This document shows, in pieces, positions 47,413 to 58,290 of a DNA stretch of 64,000 nucleotides; position 1 is the first letter of the stretch, and each line of letters starts with the position of its first letter. A program made the translations under genes and the position numbers. The notes beneath the pieces were generated by a model that had not been told where the DNA came from, did no database searches, and saw only the letters and a program-made list of their open reading frames with translations. Source of the stretch: Epiperipatus broadwayi (lineage: Eukaryota > Onychophora > Udeonychophora > Euonychophora > Peripatidae). Location: contig JAQFVV010006238.1 of assembly GCA_028023455.1 (NCBI GenBank), positions 8,299,349 to 8,363,348 of the forward strand. Direction: 5' to 3'.

Positions 47413-49768
47413 GAAATCTTTCCAAATAGGAGGAAGTTTGCACGTATCATCTCGCTTATTGATACAATCTGGCCTTTTAAGTATCTCAATGGCTTCTCTG
47501 ATTTTGCATTGGTAGAGATTATCACATCTGGATATGATCCTGGTACTAGAAAAATCTATTTTATGACCTGAATCTATAGTATGGAGTGAGAGTGCTGATG
47601 ATGATGAGTGTTGTTTAACTGCATTCGCATGCTCATCTCTCCTAGATCGGAAGCGACGATTACTCATACCTATGTAAGAAGCTTTACAATTTTTACATGA
47701 GATTTGATAGACACCATGAGATTCAAGAGGGATTGAATCCTTAGGCTTGGTTATTATATTGCTGATCTTTTGATGAGCAGAAAATGCTGTATCTATATTA
47801 TAGCGTTTTAATATACGTCCGATACTGTCTGTAGTTCCTTTTACATATGGAACACAAATCCTAATAGCTGACTTATCATCTTTTTGTTTCCTATTTTGTC
47901 TATTTTGGGCTTGAAATAAGGCTTTTTTTATAAATTTGTAATTATAACTATTTGCTAATAAAACACTATTAATATGATTTATTTCTTCTTTCAGATGTGT
48001 GTCATCTGAAAGGTTAATTGCTCTATTTAAAAGAGTTTTGGCTACAGAAACTATCTGAGTTGGGTGATGATGAGAATGGAAATGTAAATATCTGTCTGTG
48101 TGTGTATCCTTTCTGTAAATAGAAAAAGATAAACTATTTGGTGTTCTGGTGACTAGAACATCAAGAAAAGGGAGTTTTCCATCAGACTCTGTCTCCATTG
48201 TAAATTTAATATGAGGATGCATATTATTTAAATGTAAGAAAAAATCATCTAATGTATTTTTTCCATGTTGCCATATGACAAAAGTGTCATCTATGTATCT
48301 GAGCCAAATGAGAGGTTTTAAAGATGATGATTCTAAAGCACGAGTTTCTATATATTCCATGAATAAATCAGCTATTACTCCTGAGATAGGTGAGCCCATA
48401 GGAGTACCAAAAACTTGTCTGTAATGCTGTCCATTGTATACAAAATATGTATTTAAGAGACAATGTTTAATCAAAGCAATAATATGGTCTGGTAAATTGC
48501 AACGTTGTGAGATTATATTTAAAGCTTCATCACATTGGAATGTTTGTAAACAAAGACACGACATCAAAACTGACCAGAATGTCACTAGCATTAATTTTTA
48601 AACTTTTTAAAACAGAAATAAAATGAAGAGAGTTTTTAATATATGATTTAATAGATGGGATTGTAGGTTTAATGAAATCCGATAAGTATCTGGCTAAAAT
48701 ATGAGTTGGAGAACCTATTGCACTTACTATTGGACGAAGAGGGGTATCTGGTTTGTGAATTTTTGGAAGTCCATAAAATTTTGGACAGACACAAGATTTT
48801 TCACGAGGGATTATTTTATTTTTTATCTCTGTTTCAATAGGTGATTTATTAATAATAGCTTTTGTTGTTTTTTCCAAATATGTAGTATGATCTCTTTTTG
48901 ATAGTTTATAAGTTTTATCACTAAGCAGATCTAAAATTTTATTATGGTAAATGTCACGATCCATTACAACTGTGGCATTACCTTTATCAGCTGGAAGTAC
49001 AACAATTGATTTGTCCGATTTTATATTATTTAATGCTTGTCTTTCTTTCTTTGAAAAATTATTTTTAGGAAGCTTAGCTTTTTTTAAAATATTACAAATC
49101 TCAGCTCTAGCTAAATCAGCCGATGTAGAATCAATTTTATCAAGAGCTGATTCAACATTACAGACAATTTTCTCAAAAGGTATCCGGGAAGGTGTTAAAG
49201 CAAAATTGAAACCTTTTTCTAAAACCGAAATTTCATCTGTAGAGAGGGCTTTCTTAGATAAATTGTAAACGGTTTTTTGATTTGGATACATAATGTTTGG
49301 GGATTGTGTTCTAATTAGCATTTGCAATTTTTTCTTTTGCTTTGCTGTTACCAATTCCGAATCTTTAAACGATCGAAAACTTGCAATACGATCAAAACTA
49401 GTCCACAGTAAAGGATGTATTTTATTACTAAGGAATAAACGTAAATGTAGCAATACTTTATCAATTTTGTCTAAATTTTTCCGAGTTTCTTTAATAAAAG
49501 AGTTTAAAATAATATTGCTGGTTTTCCTTAGAATTTTACTAACATTATAATTGTTCTTGTGAAACACAATTTTACAGCAAGTGGGTATAACGTTGTGATT
49601 TTTGCACGCTAACAAAAAAGATAAATTACAAAGTAACTTACATTTCTTACTCCACGTTCTTTCAAATATACGAAGCTGTTTAAAAATTTCCTCCCCGTAG
49701 AGGTTAGTAATGTTAAAACGAAGATTTGCACGGGTTAAATATATAAAATACATATTTTGCGGGTTCAT
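47395..49768 (-). pseudogene. PLE-A ORF (RT + GIY-YIG), minus copy, one frameshift
   Basis: The ORF starts at an ATG inside the upstream pLTR (49768; MNPQNMYFIYLTRANL), reads through the N-terminal region and RT entrance to SFDVVSLFTNIP at 48530. There one extra base shifts the frame; the rest is in the overlapping frame 48591-47395. The second part has GTPMGSPISG, LRYIDDTFVIWQHG with the catalytic Asp pair, LPFLDVLV, and GVYQISCKNCKASYIG with a CxxC knuckle in the GIY-YIG nuclease, ending FFKKHS. In the nuclease helix this copy has RRFRSRRDEH where the plus copies have RRISVRRDEH. Apart from the frameshift it looks intact. Confidence 0.9.
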
Positions 49769-49945
49769 CCGTGTTAAAAACTTTTAATATCAATATACTG
49801 ACGTTTCGACTTGGTCACACAAGCCATCCACAGAGTTATAAAAAGGTAGAAAGACGGTTGTAGAGGCGCTACAATCACTGGTTTGAATAAAACATTAAAA
49901 ATCCACCAATAGCAAAAATGTTAAATTTAAGAATGTTCTTGTAAA
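49711..49945 (-). repeat. PLE-A terminal repeat (pLTR) at the head-to-head junction
   Basis: Belongs to the minus copy and contains the start codon of its ORF. Its outer end (AAAGAAATCTT, to about 49953) runs directly into the plus-strand RT sequence. AAATCTT is present in both partners, that is, microhomology at the inversion point. A hammerhead-like core lies at 49800-49833 on the minus strand. Confidence 0.8.
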
Positions 49946-49952
49946 GAAATCT

Positions 49953-51344
49953 TGTCCAAAATTTTATGGACTTCCAAAAATTCACAAACCAGATACCCCT
50001 CTTCGTCCAATAGTAAGTGCAATAGGTTCTCCAACTCATATTTTAGCTAGATACTTATCGGATTTCATTAAACCTACAATCCCATCTATTAAATCATATA
50101 TTAAAAACTCTCTTCATTTTATTTCTGTTTTAAAAAGTTTAAAAATTAATGCTAGTGACATTCTGGTCAGTTTTGATGTCGTGTCTTTGTTTACAAACAT
50201 TCCAATTGATGAAGCTTTAAATATAATCTCACAACGTTGCAATTTACCAGACCATATTATTGCTTTGATTAAACATTGTCTCTTAAATACATATTTTGTA
50301 TACAATGGACAGCATTACAGACAAGTTTTTGGTACTCCTATGGGCTCACCTATCTCAGGAGTAATAGCTGATTTATTCATGGAATATATAGAAACTCGTG
50401 CTTTAGAATCATCATCTTTAAAACCTCTCATTTGGCTCAGATACATAGATGACACTTTTGTCATATGGCAACATGGAAAAAATACATTAGATGATTTTTT
50501 CTTACATTTAAATAATATGCATCCTCATATTAAATTTACAATGGAGACAGAGTCTGATGGAAAACTCCCTTTTCTTGATGTTCTAGTCACCAGAACACCA
50601 AATAGTTTATCTTTTTCTATTTACAGAAAGGATACACACACAGACAGATATTTACATTTCCATTCTCATCATCACCCAACTCAGATAGTTTCTGTAGCCA
50701 AAACTCTTTTAAATAGAGCAATTAACCTTTCAGATGACACACATCTGAAAGAAGAAATAAATCATATTAATAGTGTTTTATTAGCAAATAGTTATAATTA
50801 CAAATTTATAAAAAAAGCCTTATTTCAAGCCCAAAATAGACAAAATAGGAAACAAAAAGATGATAAGTCAGCTATTAGGATTTGTGTTCCATATGTAAAA
50901 GGAACTACAGACAGTATCGGACGTATATTAAAACGCTATAATATAGATACAGCATTTTCTGCTCATCAAAAGATCAGCAATATAATAACCAAGCCTAAGG
51001 ATTCAATCCCTCTTGAATCTCATGGTGTCTATCAAATCTCATGTAAAAATTGTAAAGCTTCTTACATAGGTATGAGTAATCGTCGCATCAGTGTTAGGAG
51101 AGATGAGCATGCTAATGCAGTTAAACAACACTCATCATCATCAGCACTCTCACTCCATACTATAGATTCAGGTCATAAAATAGATTTTTCTAGTACCAGG
51201 ATCATATCCAGATGTGATAATCTCTACCAATGCAAAATCAGAGAAGCCATTGAGATACTTAAAAGGCCAGATTGTATCAATAAGCGAGATGATACGTGCA
51301 AACTTCCTCCTATTTGGAAAGATTTCTTTAAAAAACATTCTTAA
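49953..51344 (+). pseudogene. PLE-A ORF, 5'-truncated plus copy
   Basis: Coding sequence starts inside the RT at CPKFYGLPKIHKP (no start codon; the 387-codon stretch from 50181 is only the part after a GTG). It is open to the natural stop, with SFDVVSLFTNIP, GTPMGSPISG, RYIDDTF, YRKDTHTDRYLHF and the GIY-YIG domain GVYQI...SYIG, conserved Arg and the late Glu helix (KIREAIEIL). The N-terminal region and first RT motifs are missing. The protein part present is identical to that of the next copy over this span, as far as I compared. Confidence 0.85.
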
Positions 51345-51561
51345 ATTTAACATTTTTGCTATTGGTGGGATTTTTAATGTTTTATTCAAACCAGTGATTG
51401 TAGCGCCTCTACAACCGTCTTTCTACCTTTTTATAACTCTGTGGATGGCTTGTGTGACCAAGTCGAAACGTCAGTATATTGATATTAAAAGTTTTTAACA
51501 CGGATGAACCCGCAAAATATGTATTTTATATATTTAACCCGTGCAAATCTTCGTTTTAACA
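51327..51561 (+). repeat. PLE-A terminal repeat (pLTR) between the tandem plus copies
   Basis: Joins the end of the truncated copy to the start of the full copy. It includes the last codons of one ORF, a hammerhead-like core and the ATG (51504) of the next ORF. Confidence 0.85.
51439..51472 (+). ncRNA. Hammerhead-like motif in PLE-A pLTR
   Basis: CTGTGGA, one unpaired U, stem II GGCUU/AAGUC with loop GUGUGACC, GAAA, then CGUC: A-C/G-U would be stem III without a loop (dimer-type) and C the cleavage position. Against the canonical CUGANGA, A6 is U and there is an extra base before stem II. Flanking CUUUUUAUAACU and AGUAUA...AAAAG can pair as an interrupted stem I. Hammerheads in pLTRs are known for PLEs; this one would need testing. 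Confidence 0.5.
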
Positions 51562-53875
51562 TTACTAACCTCTACGGGGAGGAAATTTTTAAACAGCTTC
51601 GTATATTTGAAAGAACGTGGAGTAAGAAATGTAAGTTACTTTGTAATTTATCTTTTTTGTTAGCGTGCAAAAATCACAACGTTATACCCACTTGCTGTAA
51701 AATTGTGTTTCACAAGAACAATTATAATGTTAGTAAAATTCTAAGGAAAACCAGCAATATTATTTTAAACTCTTTTATTAAAGAAACTCGGAAAAATTTA
51801 GACAAAATTGATAAAGTATTGCTACATTTACGTTTATTCCTTAGTAATAAAATACATCCTTTACTGTGGACTAGTTTTGATCGTATTGCAAGTTTTCGAT
51901 CGTTTAAAGATTCGGAATTGGTAACAGCAAAGCAAAAGAAAAAACTGCAAATGCTAATTAGAACACAATCCCCAAACATTATGTATCCAAATCAAAAAAC
52001 CGTTTACAATTTATCTAAGAAAGCCCTCTCTACAGATGAAATTTCGGTTTTAGAAAAAGGTTTCAATTTTGCTTTAACACCTTCCCGGATACCTTTTGAG
52101 AAAATTGTCTGTAATGTTGAATCAGCTCTTGATAAAATTGATTCTACATCGGCTGATTTAGCTAGAGCTGAGATTTGTAATATTTTAAAAAAAGCTAAGC
52201 TTCCTAAAAATAATTTTTCAAAGAAAGAAAGACAAGCATTAAATAATATAAAATCGGACAAATCAATTGTTGTACTTCCAGCTGATAAAGGTAATGCCAC
52301 AGTTGTAATGGATCGTGACATTTACCATAATAAAATTTTAGATCTGCTTAGTGATAAAACTTATAAACTATCAAAAAAGATCATACTACATATTTGGAAA
52401 AAACAACAAAAGCTATTATTAATAAATCACCTATTGAAACAGAGATAAAAAATAAAATAATCCCTCGTGAAAAATCTTGTGTCTGTCCAAAATTTTATGG
52501 ACTTCCAAAAATTCACAAACCAGATACCCCTCTTCGTCCAATAGTAAGTGCAATAGGTTCTCCAACTCATATTTTAGCTAGATACTTATCGGATTTCATT
52601 AAACCTACAATCCCATCTATTAAATCATATATTAAAAACTCTCTTCATTTTATTTCTGTTTTAAAAAGTTTAAAAATTAATGCTAGTGACATTCTGGTCA
52701 GTTTTGATGTCGTGTCTTTGTTTACAAACATTCCAATTGATGAAGCTTTAAATATAATCTCACAACGTTGCAATTTACCAGACCATATTATTGCTTTGAT
52801 TAAACATTGTCTCTTAAATACATATTTTGTATACAATGGACAGCATTACAGACAAGTTTTTGGTACTCCTATGGGCTCACCTATCTCAGGAGTAATAGCT
52901 GATTTATTCATGGAATATATAGAAACTCGTGCTTTAGAATCATCATCTTTAAAACCTCTCATTTGGCTCAGATACATAGATGACACTTTTGTCATATGGC
53001 AACATGGAAAAAATACATTAGATGATTTTTTCTTACATTTAAATAATATGCATCCTCATATTAAATTTACAATGGAGACAGAGTCTGATGGAAAACTCCC
53101 TTTTCTTGATGTTCTAGTCACCAGAACACCAAATAGTTTATCTTTTTCTATTTACAGAAAGGATACACACACAGACAGATATTTACATTTCCATTCTCAT
53201 CATCACCCAACTCAGATAGTTTCTGTAGCCAAAACTCTTTTAAATAGAGCAATTAACCTTTCAGATGACACACATCTGAAAGAAGAAATAAATCATATTA
53301 ATAGTGTTTTATTAGCAAATAGTTATAATTACAAATTTATAAAAAAAGCCTTATTTCAAGCCCAAAATAGACAAAATAGGAAACAAAAAGATGATAAGTC
53401 AGCTATTAGGATTTGTGTTCCATATGTAAAAGGAACTACAGACAGTATCGGACGTATATTAAAACGCTATAATATAGATACAGCATTTTCTGCTCATCAA
53501 AAGATCAGCAATATAATAACCAAGCCTAAGGATTCAATCCCTCTTGAATCTCATGGTGTCTATCAAATCTCATGTAAAAATTGTAAAGCTTCTTACATAG
53601 GTATGAGTAATCGTCGCATCAGTGTTAGGAGAGATGAGCATGCTAATGCAGTTAAACAACACTCATCATCATCAGCACTCTCACTCCATACTATAGATTC
53701 AGGTCATAAAATAGATTTTTCTAGTACCAGGATCATATCCAGATGTGATAATCTCTACCAATGCAAAATCAGAGAAGCCATTGAGATACTTAAAAGGCCA
53801 GATTGTATCAATAAGCGAGATGATACGTGCAAACTTCCTCCTATTTGGAAAGATTTCTTTAAAAAACATTCTTAA
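51504..53875 (+). pseudogene. PLE-A ORF (RT + GIY-YIG), full-length plus copy, one frameshift
   Basis: The frame 51504-52448 starts at ATG within the pLTR (MNPQNMYFIYLTRANL) and contains VVLPADKGNATVVMDRD (RT entrance). Near 52373-52380 one base fewer than in the minus copy (AAAAAAG against AAAAAGAG) shifts the frame. The frame 52394-53875 (493 codons) continues: YGLPKIHKP (35-43), SFDVVSLF with the first catalytic Asp (103-110), GTPMGSP (157-163), RYIDDTF with the Asp pair (193-199), and GIY-YIG from about 388 to 493 with GVYQISCKNCKASYIG, Arg in VRRDEH and Glu in KIREAIEI. The frameshift lies at a different place from that in the minus copy, so the family's recent ancestor had an open ORF. 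Confidence 0.9.
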
Positions 53876-54062
53876 ATTTAACATTTTTGCTATTGGTGGG
53901 ATTTTTAATGTTTTATTCAAACCAGTGATTGTAGCGCCTCTACAACCGTCTTTCTACCTTTTTATAACTCTGTGGATGGCTTGTGTGACCAAGTCGAAAC
54001 GTCAGTGTATTGATATTAAAAGTTTTTAACACGGATGAACCCGCAAAATATGTATTTTATAT
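53858..54062 (+). repeat. PLE-A terminal repeat (pLTR), right, end-truncated
   Basis: Matches the other pLTRs until TATTTTATATA and then passes into (TA)n, lacking the last ~28 bp (TTTAACCCGTGC...). One substitution in the motif flank (CAGTGTATT for CAGTATATT). Hammerhead-like core at 53970-54003. Confidence 0.8.
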
Positions 54063-54079
54063 ATATATATATATATTGT

Positions 54080-54925
54080 ACCAAAGTACATTGATAAGTA
54101 ATTAATTTGCTATGAATCCCATGTTTTAAAATATAAAAATTTATTATTAAGAGAATAAAATGTAAAAACTAAAGAGCAGGGATTTTCAGATACCAAGTTG
54201 TGCTGATCAGATAAACATGCTAATTCTAATGTAATTAGCTGGCACCTAAAGGATTTTTCTTTCTTCTTTAAAAATAATAATAAAGTATTTATTTGATTAG
54301 TGTATATTTGGTAGTCGAGTGTTGAATGTTATTGATAGTTCACTATTGGTAATAGTTGACACTTTATCTGAAAACCAACCATTTTTCTGAAAGGGAAATT
54401 TAGGAGGACAAAATATAAAAAAATATTGGTTAATATTTTATTTGTCGATGGTAGGTGTTTGTTGTTTCCTGTAAGTTTAAGTAGTAACTTTTAAATCGTA
54501 ATTTTATATAATTAAGAGATATGAAGGTAGTAAGTGTTGATAAATAGTTAGTAGTAGTCGTTTTTGTTTGATTGTTGTTTGGAGCAGGTTGGTTCAATAT
54601 ATATATATATATATATAATTAAAATATTCTAGAATATTTTAGCAGGTTGGTTCAATATATATATATATATATATAATTAAAATATTCTAGAATAAATACT
54701 AAAAAAATCCATATGCCTATATAAAATACAAAGACAATCTTTGACAGCTTATGGCATTTTTCATTTTTTGCCATCTTTAGTAGCAATCAACTATTAAAAT
54801 TTAAATCACATTATAATCACATAACATTAACATTCCCATGTGAATGGCCAAATTATGAATACTCACACAATTACATTGTTTATTCAAAAACTTGTTTGAA
54901 ATATTTATGAAATATTTATAAAATA
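54080..54925. other. AT-rich spacer with a tandem duplication
   Basis: No gene. A 58-bp unit starting AGCAGGTTGGTTCAATATAT occurs twice in tandem (54583-54640 and 54641-54694), including its (TA)n. Confidence 0.6.
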
Positions 54926-54929
54926 TGAC

Positions 54930-56782
54930 TTGGGCCAAGATTCATAGGTGGCCTATGGAAGCTTCCTAAACTCAAACTTCTAGCTGATACAAAAGTGAGT
55001 TTAATTAATAACACCCACAGAGAGGATATAATCTCTCAAATAATGAAAACCATTAGAAATAAACACAAGAGGGCAGAAAATAATGAATGGAGAAATAGTA
55101 TTGTTAAAACCAGACAATTTTGGGAATACAACAACTTGAAATGCATAAAAGAAGATAAAGGAAACAGGTTTGTCATTATGAACAATAAAGAATACCATGA
55201 AAAAATGTTGAACCAAATTCTGAACTTGAGGTTTAAAGAAGAGGCAAATTTCAACTTGAGACTAAATAGAGATAAATTCATCTCCACAATGCTCAGGATT
55301 CACAAGGACAAAGGTATGACCAGAGCAGAATATTACCATATATACCCATCTGCCACCACACCTTCCAGAATGTTTGGAAATGCCAAAATTCACAAGGAAG
55401 GAACACCACTTTGCCTTATGTTACACTTTTGTGGAGTGCACTACCAAGAAACTGCAAAACTAATTAACCACTGGTTGATTGACACTATAGGATTTGGTGA
55501 TTATGCTATTGCATCATCATTTGAATTAGTGGACAAAATACGAGATATACAAATAGATCAAGAGTGTGAAATAGCAGCTCTAGATATGAAAGAGCTATAT
55601 GGATCAGTGGACAGAAAGCACTCAATAGACATAATCAAAACAGAATTAATTAATAAACAATGCCAAGATGGTAAATTTAACTTTATTGTGGCTTTTTTGG
55701 AATGGATAAATGAAAATATTCACACTATTTTTGAAGGAAAATGGTATAAAATGAAACAGAGATGGCCAATGGGCCTATCCATTAGTGGCATAATGTCCAG
55801 TGTCTTCTTAAACTACTATGAGAAACATGTAATACCAATTATACAAGCAGATAACCCCACAATGATATATCTTAGATATGTGTATGATGTGTTTATTGCT
55901 GCTAAAAAAAGTACAATATTAAACATCATCAAAGAATTACAGCTGATGTCTAAACTCACACTAAATACCACATGGGAAAATGATCAATACCATCTAAAAT
56001 ATCTGGACCTAGACATACAAAGAGAAGATAAACAATTCATGTACCACATGATCATCAAACCCCTAGAAATTAGAGGATACATACATCAGAGTGCAATAGT
56101 TCCCAACTCACATAAATATGCTGGACTGAATTCATTTCTACATAGAAATGATTACTTATGTACATGTAATTCAGACAAAAGAGATAACATATTAAAATAC
56201 ATTAAAAAATTAACATCTGTTGGCTACAAATATAGACACATAACTAAAAGAATAGCACAGTTCCAAGCAAAAATAAACCAGCAATGCAGAACCAGAAATA
56301 ATAAACCAAGAATAACTATACCATACATACCCAATATTTCCAAACATCTAACTAAAACATTATCAAAAGAATTTATTATTGGTTTCCACACTTCAGCCAA
56401 CACTAATAGACTAATAAACAATTCAAAAGATAAACTTGATCCCAAACTAACATCTCAAGTGGTGTACCAGATACAATGCCTTCAGGCTGGATGCAGAGCC
56501 TCATATTATGGGGAAACAAAAGCTACCATTACAAAGAGAGCATCCCAGCACATATATGTGTATAAAAGGGCACTGAACAATAAGGAGTCTACATCAGCAT
56601 TCGTGGAACATGAAAAAGCTACTGGACACAGATTTGAACCCAGCAATCCCAGAATAGTGTGAGAAGAGAGTAACGACCATAGGTGCAAAATAAAGAAGCC
56701 ATATTTAATAAATAATGACAAACAATCAATTAATAGAAAGGACACCTGTTTTGCCATTTCCAAAAAATGGACAAACTAAGTC
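54930..56782 (+). pseudogene. PLE family B: RT + GIY-YIG, 5'-truncated and mutated
   Basis: The reading frame is open from about 54930 (GGLWKLPKLKLLADTK, no start codon) to a stop at 56660-56662. Visible in the 555-codon part: FVIMNNKEYHEKML (59-72), GNAKIHKEG (128-136, usually GLPKIHKPG), ALDMKELYGSV with the first catalytic Asp (195-205), RWPMGLSISG (256-265), and RYVYDVF (294-300), where the catalytic YxDD has become YVYD. The nuclease follows: VVYQIQCLQAGCRASYYGET, KRASQHIYVYKRAL. After the premature TGA the same frame resumes with ESNDHRCKIKK...INRKDTCFAISKKWTN to a natural stop at 56780, closely matching the family B fragment at 1.8 kb. The copy is inactive, but its frame is long. Confidence 0.88.
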
Positions 56783-56875
56783 AAACAATATTATAAATAG
56801 TGTACCGAAACATCTAATTAACATAAATTTAAATACCCTCTCATCACTATCAACCATTTTATTTTTATTTTGTAC

Positions 56876-56918
56876 AACTATGATTATGAAGCCATAGAGC
56901 TTTGAAAGTTCTAAGCTT
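56876..56918 (+). ncRNA. Hammerhead-like hairpin at the 3' end of a family B PLE
   Basis: CTATGATTATGAAGCC, a loop, AGCTTT and GAAAGTTCTAAGC parallel the hairpin at 1909-1948, about 100 bp after the ORF end in both copies. The 5' core box deviates from the hammerhead consensus. Confidence 0.35.
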
Positions 56919-57160
56919 TAAATAAATTTAATAACATATAACTTCTTTAACGAGCATTATAAGTGCATAAGTATTGATATAAAATATGACTTTAATTTTT
57001 TATTTTCCACATGTAAAACAAAAACACTATCGAAGCAGAAATTTCCATTACAAATTACTGCATGTTCTGCAAAAACATTTATATCTACCCAAAGATGACA
57101 CAATTTATTATATAATAATTTATGCTCTTGAATCTTCTTTTTTAATGCACATTTAGTCTT

Positions 57161-57553
57161 AAACAAAGCAAAACTCCCCATACAGTAGTGCCATCCTGTG
57201 CCAACCAGCGTAATCAATGGATGCCAAAAGGCTTGTGCATAAAATCCCTATCTAATGCCTACTCATCCAATATTTACAGACTAATTTCTGGCTTGTGGCC
57301 TTCATCAGTGAGGAGCTTTGGATCTGAGAGCATTGCACCTAAATCTTAGGATTTAATGCAACCCTCCGGAAACTAGTCTGGGGATATTGGATGTGTAGGC
57401 ATTAGATAAGTATTTTATGCACAAGGCTTCTGGCATCCATTGATTACTCTGGTTGGCCTAGGATGGCACTACTCTATGGAGAGTTTTGCCTTGTTTATAA
57501 ACAATTATGTGCTAGTATAAGAGATGTTGATCATGTGATGCTTAATGATTTAA
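57161..57553 (-). mobile_element. Hammerhead element, inverted dimer with 13-bp target duplication (HHR-B)
   Basis: CACATTTAGTCTT flanks the insert exactly on both sides (57148-57160 and 57554-57566). The 393-bp insert contains two HHR-B units head to head: a minus unit (about 57161-57345) with an intact hammerhead core and a plus unit (about 57367-57500) that keeps GAAAC, TAGTC and the downstream half but lacks the first core box. The right end GTGCTAGTATAAGAGATGTT corresponds to one end of the 2.7 kb copy. It disrupts a PLE nuclease relic. Confidence 0.88.
57280..57312 (-). ncRNA. Hammerhead ribozyme (HHR-B), intact core
   Basis: On the minus strand: CTGATGA, stem II GGC/GCC with loop CACAA, GAAA, stem III AU/GU with loop UA, cleavage triplet GUC. 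Core positions are all canonical, and stem I can form between CUCCUCA-type flank and the bases after GUC. Confidence 0.75.
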
Positions 57554-57566
57554 CACATTTAGTCTT

Positions 57567-58290
57567 CTCAATATATCTATATCATAATGACATACCACTT
57601 TATAATATTACATTTATTGATTAACATTTTACATTAATAATTAATCTTGGACCAACCTTAAATGCAACATTAAAATGAGCAATGCTATCCATGCTTCCCC
57701 TTATCTATTATGTTTCCTCCATCTATTTCTAGATTTAGATAATGTATTTAAAAAAATTCTATTACATCCCACTTTCAATAAGTCACTAATGTAAAGTTCA
57801 AAATGATACCATGTCTAATATTGAAATCTATCTTAATAACTTTTTGAAAGTGGAATAGAAAATAATATTTTAAGTATATTACCTAAATTTAGAAACAGAT
57901 GGTGGAAGGACAATAGTAAAGAGGAAACATGTATAGCATAGCTTTATATAAATAACATTGTATGTAGGACAATTACTTCATTAGTGTCTGCTCATTTTAA
58001 TGTTGCATTTAAAGTTGGTCCAAATACTAGAAAATTAGTAATGAAAAGGTTGAGTAGATAAAATCAATAAATGTAAGATTATTTATAAAGTGGTATGTCA
58101 TTGTGAATATAATTATATTGGAGAGACTAAACAGGCATTAAAAATGAGAATTTGGGAGCATGAATTATATAATAAATTGTCATCTTATGGATAGATATAA
58201 ATCTATTTTTGCAAAGCATGCAATGTTTTGTAATGGAGATTTCTACTTTGATAGTGTTTTTGCTTTATATGTGAAAAATGACAGAGTCAT
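57567..58290. repeat. Inverted repeat of PLE-derived sequence
   Basis: TTGGACCAACCTTAAATGCA (57651-57670) and its continuation AACATTAAAATGAGCA are reversed at TGCTCATTTTAATGTTGCAT (57991-58010) to GGTCCAA. The match extends outwards through TAAAGTGGTATGTCATT in both arms. A third, direct copy of this block begins near 58775. Confidence 0.75.
58030..58290 (+). pseudogene. PLE GIY-YIG fragment (plus arm)
   Basis: From about 58070: KIIYKVVCHCEYNYIGETKQ, ALKMRIWEHELYNKLSSYG and a stop. This has the I-Y strand, the C-x-C knuckle, the YIG strand, and the helix with Arg and EH, all as in PLE nucleases. Further remnant: AKHAMFCNGDFYFDSVFALY. RT absent. Confidence 0.75.

Larger units (their letters stand above)
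47179..54062. mobile_element. Composite Penelope-like element, family A: one minus and two plus copies
   Basis: Order on the plus strand: terminal repeat (pLTR), full-length minus-strand copy, second pLTR, head-to-head junction, 5'-truncated plus copy, pLTR, full-length plus copy, final pLTR. The copies differ at very few positions over kilobases. Both ends sit in (TA)n. PLEs are known for pLTRs, tandem partial copies and inverted flanking segments, all seen here. The protein consists of an N-terminal region, an RT related to telomerase RT and a C-terminal GIY-YIG endonuclease. Confidence 0.9.
56957..57690 (-). pseudogene. PLE GIY-YIG fragment (minus), split by the HHR element
   Basis: Two pieces of one decayed nuclease lie on either side of the insertion at 57161-57553. 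Right piece (57690 down to 57567): YKVVCHYDIDILRRLN-type, equivalent to YKVVCHCEYNYIGETKQ at 58.09 kb. Left piece (57160 down to 56957): LKKKIQEHKLLYNKLCHLW, then CNGNFCFDSVFVLHVENKK. Its inverse partner on the plus strand is 57950-58290. Confidence 0.7.

Noticed and set aside
47350-47571. 73- and 94-codon ORFs at the PLE-A ends
   Set aside because: Out-of-frame or antisense readings of the GIY-YIG end and pLTR.
48951-49550. Plus-strand ORFs of 105 and 85 codons (and their mirror images at 51722-52321)
   Set aside because: Antisense shadows of the PLE-A ORF; the same shadow occurs in every copy.
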